Positions 33,887-46,090 of a stretch of 64,000 nucleotides of DNA are shown one piece after another. This DNA is from Isoetes taiwanensis (taxonomy: Eukaryota; Streptophyta; Lycopodiopsida; Isoetales; Isoetaceae). The stretch is taken from assembly GCA_021234155.1 (NCBI GenBank), contig JAJEKV010000026.1, positions 124,001 through 188,000 on the forward strand, given 5' to 3'. The translations under genes and the position numbers were made by a program. The notes beneath the pieces were generated by a model. That model ran no database searches. It was given only the letters and a program-made list of their open reading frames with translations, and had not been told where the DNA came from. How positions within the stretch are numbered: the first letter of the stretch is position 1; every line of letters begins with the position of its first letter.

Positions 33887-36800
33887 ATGGTTCTTGAGTT
33901 GAGAGATGAATTCCTTGCTTCTGTGTCCAGGCATTGTGCGCAATTTGATGCCCGGGGATTGCTGGCGGGCATGCAAGAGTTCGTCAACAATTCCAAGCGA
34001 TTTCTGGAGTGCTGTTCACAATTTGCAGAAAATTACCTTGAAGAATCACCTACACAAATCGAAGCTGGTACTCACATTGAAACAGTGGATTTCACAAGGA
34101 ATGAAGAAACTACATTTGAAGCCGAAAATTCAGATCAAGAATTTCATCATGAAGATGAAAGACCAGGTATTCCTTGTTAAATGCCTCTGCTATTAAATTG
34201 CTGAATTTTTTTGTTCTAAATTGCTGACTGATGTAATGTACTGCTTTCAGTGGAACAGAATTCATTCAATGGTGCTGAGTTTATGGACTTTGAACATGAT
34301 TTCAACATGTCGAGTATGCAATTTAAATTTGTTACTTGGTTTATAAAAAGTAAACTGACATGCTAAAATTACAGGAGAATATGGTGGAATATCAAATGAG
34401 GATGATGAAGTTATGGATGTTGGCAATGCTGTAGAGGTTGGATCTGACTGTCATAATACAGGTACTTGCTATAATAGAGGTATTTGCATTGATAAATTTC
34501 GTTCTGACTGTAGTTAGAATTGCAGTGCTTGCAAACCAAGAGAATTATGAAACCGCTTTCAAAAAAAGACAGGCCGAAATCAGGAGGATTCAAAGACAGA
34601 AAAAAAGAGAAGTGGATGCTGCAACTGGCAATTTAGGTGCAGTTGCAAATGATGCTACTGTTGGTAAGAAAGGTTCATTCAGCAGTTGGAAGAAAAGAAA
34701 GTTGTCAAAAGAATTAGGCAAGCTTGTGAACGAATTGTGTGAGAATGCTACATCTGAAGAAAGAGTGGAAATTCTAGGGGGTGCTAGAAAGTGGATACCT
34801 GAACTAGATCTCTCAAACAGCAAAGAATTAAACACAATGAAAACAATCATTAACAATTTGAGGGAGTCTTTTGCAGCTCATAAGTATTCAAAAATACGGA
34901 TGTGTGGAGAGCAAGAAGTCTTCGCAATGACTTTTACAAATCAATGGTGAAACTAACAAGTCCGCTTTTGCCAAGCAAATGAATCGAATAGGAAGATTGT
35001 GTGGAGTTTGCGGTAAATAGAAGATTGGCTGCAGAGCATGGTAGTGGACCATGGTCCATGTTCAAGAAGAATACTAGATTTGACAGACTCTCTTATGATG
35101 AGAGGAAGCTAATAGTTGACTTTTGGAGAGATAACACACGAGTGTCTCCATGCAAGAAACATGTTATAAGGATTAGAGTGGCTGAAGGATTCAAGATCAT
35201 GCATCCATTACACTTCATGGAGGATACCAGGTTAGTTTGATTGCACATCTTTGGATATTCTTTGTAATTCTTTGTAATTCTTTGTAATTCTAACCAGAAT
35301 TGCTCTAATTCTTTGTAATTCTTGTGTCTGTTTTTGCGAGGTTTCATTTTACCGGCGCTTTTGAAGGGAGTATCCTAAGTTTGAGGTTTCTTTTCTCAAG
35401 ATTTCATGCCTTGAAACCCCTTTATGTCGGGAAAGTAAAAGGACGAGAGAGACGCGTCTTTGTTGTGTGTATCATATGAGAGCAGATTTTATTCGACTTG
35501 CAATGAACAAAGTAAGACATGATGAAAAAAATTCATGGTCCAAATTGTAAATGCACGTGTGAAGTTTGTGGTCTGGACCAACATGCATGGCAAGGAAGAG
35601 CACCTATGCTTCAACAAGTGAGCTTTGGAGGTCTCTTATTTGTCCAAGAGATGAAAGTGAAGAATGGTATGCACATGACCCGCCTAACTCTCAAGTGCAA
35701 TAGTTGTGGACCTAGCAAAGCTGCCAACATGTCCAAAAGAAGTGAATTTCAAAAATGGTGTGCAAAGGTGGAGTGGAAGACATATGACAAGGTACTAAGA
35801 TTGTTCTTTGTTTTTATGCTTCATTATGGTGTAGCTTTATTCTTTATTTCTCGTATTTGTTGTAGATATATGAATCGTAGAAGAACCGATGGCAAAGGTG
35901 GTTATAAGTTTGGGAAAAAAACCAAATCACTAAACCGGTTTACAAGACCACAAGTCTTTGCCGATATTTTTCGAATGCTAGAACAATCTTTGAAAGAATT
36001 CATTCCACACAACTATGAGGCTAGATGGCAGGCCAGGCAATTCAAGGAGTGTTTGGAAACATTTCCAAAGGATGCAATAGTTTCAGTGATTGATTTTGCT
36101 GAAAATTACAGCTTCAAAATTCAGCAAGAAATTCAGAGTCTGCATTGGAGGAATGATCAGTGCACAATTTTAGTGCATATATCATATAGACATGCCACCA
36201 AAAGTGATGACCCTAAATTGGATGAAGATGAGAGAAGAATCATCAAAGAAACTCACTTCTACATTTCAGATGACAGGGAACATGACACTTTGTTTATGCA
36301 ACATTGTTTGAACAGTCATGCAGCATTTTTGTCCAGCAAACAAATCAAGTACAGCAGACACATTGTTTGGTCTGATGGATGTTCTAGCCAGTGGAAAGGA
36401 AGTAGAACATTTTACTTTCTAGGAAGAAATTATCAAACTAGTGGCATCCCAATAACTTGGAATTATTTTGCTTCTTATCATGGGAAAGGTAACTTTCATT
36501 TTCAAGCACCTAGAGTTAATGTTCATTTTCAAAGACTAATCGATAGAGAAACAGTGAACATGATGGTCTTTGGAGCTGTCATTAAGAGAGCCCTAACTCA
36601 TGAGATGTTAAAACGAAATTGATTGCCACTTAGAAATGCACATGATGTAGTGGTTTTTGCAAAAACATTTCGGTGACAACATCACAATGGAAGGCAAGGA
36701 CGATCTGGTGTCTTTGTTGAACCGCTGGATTTTTATACATTCCAATTCTTCGAGCTTGTGAATGCTTGTGTTTGAATGATTTTTTGGGAAGTTGGCATAG

Positions 36801-37533
36801 GAGATGTTGACGAAGTGAGAGGTATGATTGTGCAACTCTATCGGCTCTAGCAAATTTCATTCCATCGAGGCCTACTCAAAGAACCGACCGACTCAAGTTG
36901 CACATATGAACTTCACTTGTTTTACGCCATAATCGGGCCGGTTAGGGAAATATGCAAAGTGTCCCTACATTGCTAGAATAGGCACGTGGTCATACTCGAA
37001 TTAAAACCTATGGGTGCTGACTATGTTGAGGAAGTTGTTGAAGGCCCCGTTTTTGAAGGAGATCATGAGTGGAAATCGATATCATTCTTTGTTGGAGATA
37101 ACTTTTCTTTGTCAATCTTTGAGCCTAACAACAAAGAAAAAGTAGACTTTTATATTTTAAAATGCACTAGAACAAAGCATGTTATAGAGAAAGCATACAA
37201 GGATCCTTGGGGGCAAAAGTTTGGTAGGAATGAAGTAGTTGTCAACGGAAAATATTACAAGTTGATTAATGGTAACTTGTATGAATTGCTAGAACATGAG
37301 CGAGTCAAAGTGTATCTGACCATTTGGTTCTCGGGTGTTAATTTTGATATGACCGATTGAGGAACAACTTTGTTTCAGCTCCACGACATAGTGGAAGATC
37401 AAATTATGGATAGCTTGCATCAAAGCACATCCATTTATGCTCAAGAAGTTTTAGAGTCTTCCCGAAATGATCGAGAAAAGGAAAGAATAAATCAAAAGCA
37501 AAAAAAAGCAAAAGGCAAAGATGCTTTGTGATT
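33887..37533 (+). pseudogene. Transposase-like gene of the 6.9 kb element
   Basis: Exon-like pieces start with LELRDEFLASVSRHCAQFD (33887), ending at ACCAG/GTATTC near 34167. Further short exons are bounded by ag/gagaat (34375) and acag/gtactt (34461). 34515-34950 is Lys/Arg-rich (ENYETAFKKRQAEIRRIQRQ), then 35010-35230 reads FDRLSYDERKLIVDFWRDN. The longest frame, 35519-36622 (367 residues), has Cys pairs at its start (CKCTCEVC) and a core with VIDFAENYSF (~189), HFYISDDREHDT, WSDGCSSQWKG (~284) and FASYHGKG (~317). The two Asp in DFAENY and SDGC are candidate DDE-type catalytic residues (inference). A C-terminal part (36986-37360, KYYKLINGNLYELLEHERV) follows after frame breaks at ~36.62-36.96 kb, and 37376-37530 ends in a Lys-rich tail. 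Confidence 0.55.
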
Positions 37534-37559
37534 CAAACTGTGAACCTTAGACCAATTTG

Positions 37560-38190
37560 TAAATTGTGAAACATATTGTAAATTGTAAATCATATTGTAA
37601 ATTTGTTGTCATAGTTCATATGTAATCAAATTGGTTGTCAATCATAACCATAAACAATCATAAACAAATATGTAACCATAAACAATAAGGTTTTCAATCA
37701 TAAACAATCAAGGTTTTCAATCATAAACATAAACAATCATAAACAAATATGTAACCATAAACAATAATATGTAAACAATCATATGCTAGATAGCTATCAA
37801 TCAAAAACCTTATATTCATGTACACCTTATATTCATAAACCTTATTCATTGCTATTCTTCATATGTAAACCTTATTCATAAACCTTATTCATTGCTATTC
37901 TTCATATCATATAGACCTTATTCATTAACCTTATTCATTACTATTCCTATTATACATAAACCTTGTAAACCTTGTGTAAACCTTATTCATATGTAAACCT
38001 TATGTAAACCTTATTCATATGTAAACCTTATATTAGTGTAAACCTTGCTATTACATAAATATACAAAAAACATGTCAACACTATGGAACAAAATTGTGTT
38101 GCATGTATACAAGATCCACATAATATTTAAAAAAAAACATCCTCATAATATCCTCCTGGTAGATGCTGATAAGATGCTTGGTAGATGCTG
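37560..38190. repeat. Low-complexity spacer between the convergent genes
   Basis: Head-to-tail variants of cataaacaatcataaacaa (37.64-37.78 kb) are followed by aaccttattcatatgta (37.80-38.05 kb). There is no coding sequence. Confidence 0.8.
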
Positions 38191-38198
38191 AGAGACTG

Positions 38199-40204
38199 CT
38201 AAATTCCAGAAAGTCTTGCCTTTTTAAAAGCAAGATAATTTTCCTCCAATGTACCACCTGGAAGGATTTCTTCTTCAGATTCTGCTCCTACATCCTGTGA
38301 TAAATCTGCTCCTACATCCTGTGATAAATCTGCTCCTATATCCTCTTCAGCATCATTGTTCTTTACATCTCCAGCATCTTCATCTTCTATAGGCTCCAAC
38401 CTTGCATCTTCAAGAAGCTTTTCACAAAGAATGTTAGACACATTTCCTGCAACAAGAAATCAATATTTAGTACAACTAAATTGAACATGGACTACTATTC
38501 AAATTTTCGATTAGACTTACCATTTTTCTTCAGTGCTCCAAGCTTGGTTCTTGCAAGGGTCTTCTTGTCTGCAGTTGTCCATCTTTGGTGTGGGTCTTCT
38601 TTATCTGCGAGGTTGTCCAGTGCTGGCAGGGGTCTTCTTGTCTGCAAGATTAATTTAAAATTAATGTAACTTAAAGAGAAGTTATAATACTAAAACTAAA
38701 TGTGTACCTTTTATGGGAGATATGTGAGCAAATTTAACAGGACTCAGCTTGTCAATATCTATAACTGTTCAAATAGAATTGAAGTTAGCACAAAACAAAT
38801 ACATTACAAGATACATTGAACAAAAACTTACTTGCAAATGTGGTTTGAGTCTTTCTTGGTCTTTGGCCCTTGTCTTCCTTTTCTTAATTTTTGCAGTCCT
38901 TTTTCGCTTTAAATTCAAGACTTGCGGTGTTTATTGTACAAAGTGGTGCTTTGCTATCAACTTCATCCTTACGCTTCTTATCTTCATCATCGTTTGCATT
39001 TTCGGTTTGTTCTTCATCTTCATAGTTAGAGTCCTCTTCAATCACAATATGAATTCTTTGAATCCCGTTCACGCAAAATGTTGCTTGGGACTTCCTCTCC
39101 ACAACAGGGAACCACACAGTGCATAGTTTTCAGCACACTTGAAAAGCAAAACACATGGTACTTATGTCCACATTGGTTTATTTTAACAAACAGGTCATAT
39201 TCTTGAGGAAAACAAAGGCCACATGCCTGACATACATCAGTAGTTAGCAAAGGCAAAGAATACACACCCATACCCAACTCCATCCGAGCTTTGGTGCTTT
39301 CACTATCTTGCTGCATGGCTGAAATATGCTTAGCCTTTGCATGCCACTTAGCCATTGATTCCTCAAAGGTATCTATTTCGGACTTCAGCAAAGAAATTTC
39401 TTTACGAATGTGTTCTTCCCCTTTAGAATCTATTTTCAGAAGTGCTGACTCCAAAAGCTCTCGCATAACTTCTTCATCATTCTTTAGTTTTGCAATAGCA
39501 TCAACTTCTTCTGGAAAATTCTGTTCAAGGTCTTCTCTGGACTTCTGCTTGGCCTCTATATTTTCATATATAGCTTTGCAAGCTATGTCTGCTCCAGCAA
39601 TAGCACCTTCTTTCCTCAACAAAGACTCTTGTTTTGATAATAGCAACTCCTCTGCATCTCTCTTCATCTCAGCAAGCTTACCCAAGTGATCCAAAACAGC
39701 GTTGCTATTCAAACAGTAGCTGCTGGTCTCTCCCTTAGAAATCTGGCGCTCAGATGTTCGATAAGCTTCTGCAGCAAAACTAGCCCAGTTCACTTTGAAT
39801 TGCCCAGGGGTTGACAAAGCTCGTTGGGTATTACTCCAAGCAAAAGCTCGAGCAAAGGTTACCCTAACCTCATTGTTGGTAGGCTTGCTTTTCTGATAAA
39901 TCCTTTCCAAAGAGGTCATGCAAAGACGATTGGCGAACGGGGCCTAACAAATTTTAAATTTATCTTTCCTTTTCGGAAGTGGGCACCGCCGGACTTCAAG
40001 AAAATCACGGTCGGAAACATCCTTCGCCTTCAAATCCTTTGGCTTCTTCCCTTCATTACACAAACCTCTGTTTGTGTGAAATTCATACTCAGTTCTTGCG
40101 AAAAGCAGCTCCTGATAACATCAAACAAACTTTTTTTAGTTCAATATCAGTAGATAAAGAAAAAAGCATGAGAAATAGAGGGATTTTTACCGGGACTTCG
40201 CCAT
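38199..40204 (-). CDS. Coiled-coil / RING-like accessory gene of the element
   Basis: An ATG (MAKSR) at 40204 runs into a GTAAAA donor. The next part (~40110-39920) reads NRGLCNEGKKPKDLKAKD and RDFLEVRRCPLPKRKD. The main frame (39919 to 39038, 293 residues) holds VRVTFARAFAWSNTQRALS, a Glu/Lys-rich helical middle (residues ~80-210, coiled coil) and a RING-like end: CQACGLCFP, then NQCGHKYHVFC and CVVPCCGEEVP. A one-base shift near 39050 leads to an acidic stretch (EEDSNYEDEEQTENANDDED). Further exons use GTAAGT at 38520 and GTTGCAG at 38447, joined in phase as LGALKKNGNVSNILCEKL. The last exon contains a tandem GADLSQDV and stops at 38199. It lies inside the inverted repeats and converges with the transposase, so it belongs to the element. 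Its role is unknown; RING domains often act in ubiquitin transfer. Confidence 0.55.
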
Positions 40205-40506
40205 AGCTAGATCTTTGGAATTCCTAAGAGTAGCAGAATGAACCGAACTTCCCAACCCAATTACACTTTCAATTCGAAAATCAAAATCATAATCAAAATG
40301 ATCACGATTCGAAAATCCCTAGCTGCACCTAATCAATTCTGCCTGCGAAAACTTTTCGCGCGCAGGCCTGCACACCCTGCAAAAATGATGAAGGGCGTCC
40401 TTCAAAAATGATGAAGGGCGTCCTTCACGTCACGAGAAAAAGCTGAAAATAGGTGCTGAGCCGGTGCTGGAGCGTCGCGAAATTGGGTAGGTCAATAAAA
40501 AAAGCA

Positions 40507-40848
40507 ATTTACATGATACTCGGCGTAGTATATAATTTTCAAAGTGGCAATAGTTTTCTATAAGAAAATAGACCATAAACAACACCTATCCTTCAAGTTT
40601 CATGTGATTTCTTCAAACGTTGGAGTAGCTATGAGCAATTAATCAAGGATGTTTAATGACTGTAAATAAATTGTTATCTTTCAATTGCCAAGTTTTACTC
40701 GTCTCCTTTATTCCATTTTATTTCTTCAAAAGGTCGCATAACTATGATTTCTTAATATTTTATCCATTGAAGGATCCAAGCGAGTCCCTAAAGAAATTCT
40801 CAACTTCAAAATTCTAGAAATGATTTCTCCATCGATATTCAGCATCGT
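40507..40848. other. No supported gene
   Basis: AT-rich sequence between the transposon end and the LINE ORF1 relic. Confidence 0.5.
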
Positions 40849-41820
40849 GTGGTCTCTTGCTTCGAGTCAGAATCGGACCAGGATATGATCAGACAATTTT
40901 CGGGCAAGGGATATTTTAACGGGCGGGAGGTCTGTGTTGAGCGGACTTATATGTATGACCACCTTCATCTGCTTTATGCCACTATTTTGAAGCAGTCAGG
41001 TTCACAGACACCTCGGGCTGTTGATGAGCCATTGCGCACTGATGCTAGTATACAGACTGAAGATCCATTTCATGTGCCATCACGTGCTGATGCTAGTGTC
41101 AAGACTGTAGCGCCCCTGCATGTTCACACTGCGGTATAGACCGAGGTACATGAGGGGACGGATACACAGCAGGAGGAGGGGCCACGCCATTTGGTTACAG
41201 ACCCAGCTCCAGACGCACAAGATCGAGTTTTGAAGTTACGTATTATAGGGGTAGAGGAGACAGACACTGAGGGTCAGACAAATTTGGAGGTCGCTAAGCA
41301 GTTTTTCTGTGGGGTTATGCATGTCCCAGCTATTGGACTTGTGTCTGCAGCTAGGGTGGGGGTTGCGCGTCCTGATCGACCCCGACACCTTCTAATTCGC
41401 TTTCGGGATGTGTTGAGTCGTCTAAGTGTTCTTCAGCACGGAAATCATTTGAGGGGCACTACTTTTTCATTACAGGAAGACCTTTCTCCCATACAGCTAT
41501 GCAATCGCCGGAATGAGTTGTGCAAGGTTAGGGAAGCCCGTCAACACAAGAAATGGGCGGTATACTGAGGAGGAGCAGCAATTATTCTAGACCATTGGCC
41601 GTCTAATCCGTGGACAGGCTATGTCTAGGGTCTCTCAGCAGTACCATATCATCAGAACAAATAGCTTTCATTTAGTTTGGGCACTTGCCCTCAGCATGTA
41701 TATATACTACTTTAGGCTTCTGCGATGGGGCTTTGTCCCCAAGCTCTTGTTTGGGGTTACACCCCTCTTTCATGTACTGGTCCCATAACCCGATTGGGTT
41801 TCCGTGGACGTTAAAAATCT
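40849..41820 (+). mobile_element. LINE relic: ORF1 joined to LINE 3' end
   Basis: One frame from 40849 to 41568, with a single in-frame TAG at 41137, encodes an ORF1-type protein. The C-terminal half has the RRM-like plus C-terminal-domain layout of L1 ORF1p: LKLRIIGVEETDTEGQTNL, then AKQFFCGVMHVPAIGL, RPRHLLIRFRDVLSRLSVL and LRGTTFSLQEDLSP. ORF1 proteins of this type bind the element RNA. After ~200 bases without ORF2 comes the LINE 3' signature cccataacccgattgggttt with cgtggacg (41780-41812) and a pyrimidine-rich tail. The true start codon is not clear. ORF2 is deleted, or this is an ORF1-only derivative. Confidence 0.6.
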
Positions 41821-42319
41821 TCTTCCTCTTCCATAATTCCACCATAAACTTTTTCTACGACTTCTTGTGATAGACAGTAGCTCCTGCACTTGCAGATATT
41901 TTGGATTACGCAAATCTCCAAAAATGCTGCATTTATTGAGACTTCGCTTACTACTACTGTGACAATGCTTTGATATATGCGATTTTATTGTTGCTCCTAC
42001 TAGTAGAACATCACTTCCTAAAATTGCTTGGTTTGATGTTGACTGCAAATAAGCCAAAAATGGTTCCACGCAATCATTGATCCACTTGCATGTCAAATGC
42101 CAAGAATTATAAGTTTGTGCTAAAAAGCAAGAAGGCACATTTGTTGAGCATCAAAAGAGAATGTTTGAAATGATGCTCCATGATCCTCGGACCTTATAAT
42201 GCAAAATCTTCCATTGCCCACATCCTACCCTTAGAGATAATTCCTATGCAGGGATGAATGATTGGTTCAGTTGTCTAATCATCTTGAAGTCTCTAATTTT
42301 GTGCCTCCTTTAGTGGCTG

Positions 42320-42600
42320 TATTTTATAATTCACAGAGATTGGAAGTTGAAAAAGAGATGTGACAGTATCCAATGGAAAGTCTCCCAATCTTCAAGGTTT
42401 GCATGCAAAGATTCTTAAAAAGGGGGTCTGCATTGCTTCCAATTATTACTGCTTTTCTGAAACAAGTTTTGCAGGAAGGATTGCCAGCAGTTTGGACTAT
42501 TAGTAAGGTCATCCCCATTAACAAAGCAAGAGATAAGAATGACCCTCTAGTTATTGCATGATCATGGTCAACTCAATCTTTTCCACACTCTTGGGTAGTA
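42320..42600 (+). pseudogene. LINE reverse transcriptase N-terminal fragment
   Basis: Adjacent frames read NGKSPNLQGLHAKILKKG and then LPAVWTISKVIPINKARDKN, the approach to RT block 1 of non-LTR elements (conserved W..s.vipI.K..dk.dp). The fragment stops at a T run near 42600. It is duplicated at 59330-59600. Confidence 0.55.
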
Positions 42601-44215
42601 TTTTTTTTTTTTTTTTTTTTTTTTGAGAGAACGGTGTTTTTTTTATATTATATATATATAGAAGAAAATACAATGCTTCATTACAGTAAGAGAACTACTA
42701 TAGGAGTAGACTCAACTTCTTCATTCCCTTAACTGCAGAAACTTATTCAACGCTCTAATAATAGCACATATACTTGTAAGCTGTAATTATCTCTCCACAT
42801 CGAACCAAAAGTTGCAAGATGATCCAAAAGAGCCAAAGGCTCTCGAAATGATACATCTTGTTCTGAAGAACATACATGTAATCTGAACAGCTGAAGTAAA
42901 AGGAAGATGTGTGGCCTTAGAAAGAAGACAGCAGCCAAATGTAGTACAGGCATATCAATACCTGAAGAAGCACATTCGGAGAAGCATATGCTCAAACATA
43001 GCAGTATTTGAGCATATCAAATCCATATGGACAGTAAGGCATTTAGGCATCAGCACCAAAATATCTCTCAACTCCATATAAGCAGCCAAGGCATTTTGGC
43101 ATCAGTACCAAAATTTCTCTCAACCTTCAGAATTTGAGAGGCTTGACAAGCATATCAGTACTTGAAAAGCAGCCTAGATGCTTCCGTTGCTCATTTTTAA
43201 GCTGTTGCCATGTTTCTTTTATCCCTGTCTCTTCAATTTAAAAGAGTAATTCTGATTAACATAGAGAATTCTCCTGACCAAACTGAACCTTTTTTATCAT
43301 CTTTAGCAGAATCTGGATCTTCCTGCTAGCAAGGAAGAGTGAAGAGATAATGGCAATATAAAATTCATTCCAAGAAATTCTTCAGACCAGAGGGTTTTCA
43401 CTGTAAAAAAAACATACTGTCTCCTCTCCATAACCTGAATCTTGCTGCGAAAATTCTTCTCCTCTTCACCTTATAGGCCAGTGTCTCTTTCGAGCAAACC
43501 CTTTCGGCGTGACCATATCCAAGAAGAAGGGAAAGGACATAATGCAAAGCATCAAAGAAGAGAGCCACGTTTGTGGTTACCTGTTTCACAGACAAAGAAG
43601 CCGATTGTAGCCGCCAGAAAGGAGAAGAAATATGTAATCTGCACAGATCTTTTTTCTGAAAATTTTGGAAGCAAGAAGTTTATGTAGCCCTGCTAGCAAC
43701 GACCTGGTTGTATGAGCACCAAGAGAGTGGCAGCAGTGCCGGATTTGGAGAGGAGGAGGCGGTTTCCTCCGTCCACTGCCCTAGCCGCCAAGAAACATGC
43801 CGCTCGTTTTTCCAACTTCCAAAGCTCTTGGGTAGTATTATTGAGAAGAAGTTGATAGTCTAGGCAGAACATACTATTGTAACGGATGCCTTTTTTTGGC
43901 TTAGGCCTCCTTTGGCTCATTTTTTTCCATGTATACTATGTTGTCTCTCTCATTCCTCATCGGTGTTTTCTTTGAGCTGGATCTTTAATCATGCTATTTA
44001 GTTTCTATCCTGCTTATCCCTAATTCTTTTAATCTTGGTTCCAGTTTCTCACAATAGTTACATCCTTTATGTTCAAATCTGTTGGATAGGGCTTGATAAA
44101 TTGATTTCATTTGCCCATCTCTCAGATTTTGCTACTCTAAAATATCGGCCCATCTAGTTTGTTGCTTTGCATCTTTATTACATTTCTTATCCACCTATTA
44201 CAATACGTTTATTGT
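42601..44215. other. Duplicated, no supported gene
   Basis: Begins with an A/T-only stretch (T run, then atatatata, 42601-42660). Small frames at 43442-43687 (+) and 43711-43860 (+, STKRVAAVPDLERRRRFPP) are identical in copy B but show no domain. Confidence 0.45.
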
Positions 44216-45361
44216 CCATTATTATGTTTTCAGCTCCTCCATTCGCTTTTCGCCAGTATAACACAGCCACAGACATTTATCATGACTCATGAAATCAAAG
44301 GCATGCAAGGGAGACTCGCAAAGCCAAGAACACAGTAGGAATGCCCTTGAAGGCCTCTGAAAAACTTTAGACCCTGGCATTGAGTCATACCTCCTTACAA
44401 CACCTCTTTTTGGATCCCAATGGCTTATTCTGGCTCAAAAAGATGTACAGACAGATCCAGACTCAGACATGGATGATCCGGATAACCTGGATGCTCGAAT
44501 TCAATGCCTACCATCGACAACTCTTGCCAGACTTTAGATGATCTATTCGAATGCCACTATTATAGGGCTCTTCGTCGAGTTACCATTGGGAGCCTGGATA
44601 TAGCTCTTGGAGCTTGTGATAGAATTGGCACGTAATAGTAATGTTTTCTTACCTCACAATGCCTGATGACAAGGATATAATAAATATGGTAGACATATCC
44701 ACTAGACTTTGACCAAGGAGTTGTTGTGCATCGGACATGTAGACACCCCCACTCCTGACGCAGATATGCTGTTAGAGGACAAGTATGTACACAAGACCCT
44801 GAATCTGCATATTGGCATTGAGGAGACAAGTGCTTGTCCAGCTACAGATGAGGGCGGTACGTTTCTTTACCAAGGTGATGCACATCCAGACGGATGGCAT
44901 CATCTCAGGATAGTGGGTTAGAGCAATATGACCTGATTGTCCTCGTCACCTCTTAGTCCAGTTCAGAGATGCCATCTCTCAATTGCATATATTGAGGCAT
45001 AACAATCATCTGAAAGGGACCACCTTCTCCATCCAATAGGATCTAATCCTAGCACAACTTTGCAAACGGAGAGAGGTATTATACAGGGTAAAGAAATCTC
45101 GCCTATAGCGGAAATGGACAATATATAGAGCGGGGTAGGCCATCATTAGGGATCAATGGCCTTCTTATCCATGGGTAGTTTTTGTATAGCCCACTTCTAC
45201 TTTAGATATGTATTTACATTTTGTTATTATGTTTCGGGATGGGACTTAAACCCCAAATTTCACTAGAGGCTTCGGCCCTTTGCATGTACCCATCCCATAA
45301 CCAGTTTGGGTTCCTGTGGACGTAAAAAATCCGTCTATCTACCTACCTGCCTATCTATCTG
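44216..45361 (+). mobile_element. Decayed LINE ORF1 and 3' end
   Basis: In shifting frames around 44935-45120 one reads CPRHLLVQFRDAISQL and NNHLKGTTFSIQ, clear relatives of the ORF1 at 40849-41568. The 3' end has the signature catcccataaccagtttggg with cctgtggacgtaaaaaat (45289-45331), followed by a (CTAT/CTAC)n tail at ~45334-45361. Stops are frequent. Confidence 0.6.
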
Positions 45362-46090
45362 CTTCTTGTTGCTCCTTTCTTGTTGATCCCTCCTTCCAAT
45401 CCTCTTCGAAAAAGTTTATGAGCATCACACCTTTCAAGCTTCTCTCCCTAGTTCTCCTTTCTTCCCTAAATTTGGAAAAAAATGCCAATCGATTTTCTTC
45501 ACAGGCATAGTACATATGCTATAATCTATATTATTAGTATATAAATGGCACCGTATGACTGCCCTGTAACACATTTAGAGTTACATACTACTGTGAACTG
45601 AAAATATCCACCACAACTCGAAACTAGCAGTACAAATTTCCTACACATAACACAACTCAATGAACAACAACTGGTGTGCCTGATTGTTCAAACTTGCTAG
45701 ACCTTTCTGGAAAATAATAGTTCCAATATTAAATTGCATCATATGGTGGTTCCAGAAGAGAGGGTTGAAAAGTACCTAGTTTTGCAGTAATTTTCGCCGA
45801 GATTCTTCTTACAGCTTAAGGAGGCTTGAATTGTGGCTGAAACATTTCAAGAGAGGAAGCATCTTGATCATCTGTGGGATTTTGCTCTACTTCCTCACTA
45901 TTTGAAATGCTTGAACGCTTCCTCTTACATTGGGACGGAGAGGCTTCAACCCCTTTATCTCTTAATTGTTCCTAGAAACTCAACCAATTTATTTCTTTAC
46001 CTTTTATGTGAACGTAATACGCAACAGCCATAGCCTGTGAGGCCATGCCTCCCCAGGCACACGACCTTTGTGAGATTTTCTGGTAAAGGG
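45362..46090. other. No supported gene
   Basis: Part of the duplicated block; AT-rich, no domain. Confidence 0.5.

Larger units (their letters stand above)
33597..40506 (+). mobile_element. ~6.9 kb DNA transposon with two convergent genes
   Basis: The first 20 bases, TGCTTTTTTTATTGACCTAC, are matched exactly by the reverse complement of 40487-40506. The match continues imperfectly for ~95 bases (cgcgac, gtgctg, gcgcccttcacg against gacgcccttca). tttaca occurs just outside on both sides (33585-33590 and 40508-40513) and could be a target duplication, though it also belongs to the palindrome. Inside are a plus-strand transposase-like gene (33.89-37.53 kb) and a minus-strand coiled-coil/RING-like gene (40.20-38.20 kb), separated by a low-complexity spacer. 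I could not assign a named superfamily. Several frame breaks suggest an inactive copy, unless these are assembly errors. Confidence 0.75.

Noticed and set aside
38199-40204. RING-like gene as an independent host gene
   Set aside because: It lies wholly inside the inverted repeats and converges on the transposase-like gene, so an element-encoded gene is more likely; not fully excluded.
41770-42138. 122-codon minus-strand frame (also in copy B) as a gene
   Set aside because: It starts in unknown sequence and runs into the antisense of a LINE 3' end; no domain was recognised and its conservation is explained by the recent duplication.
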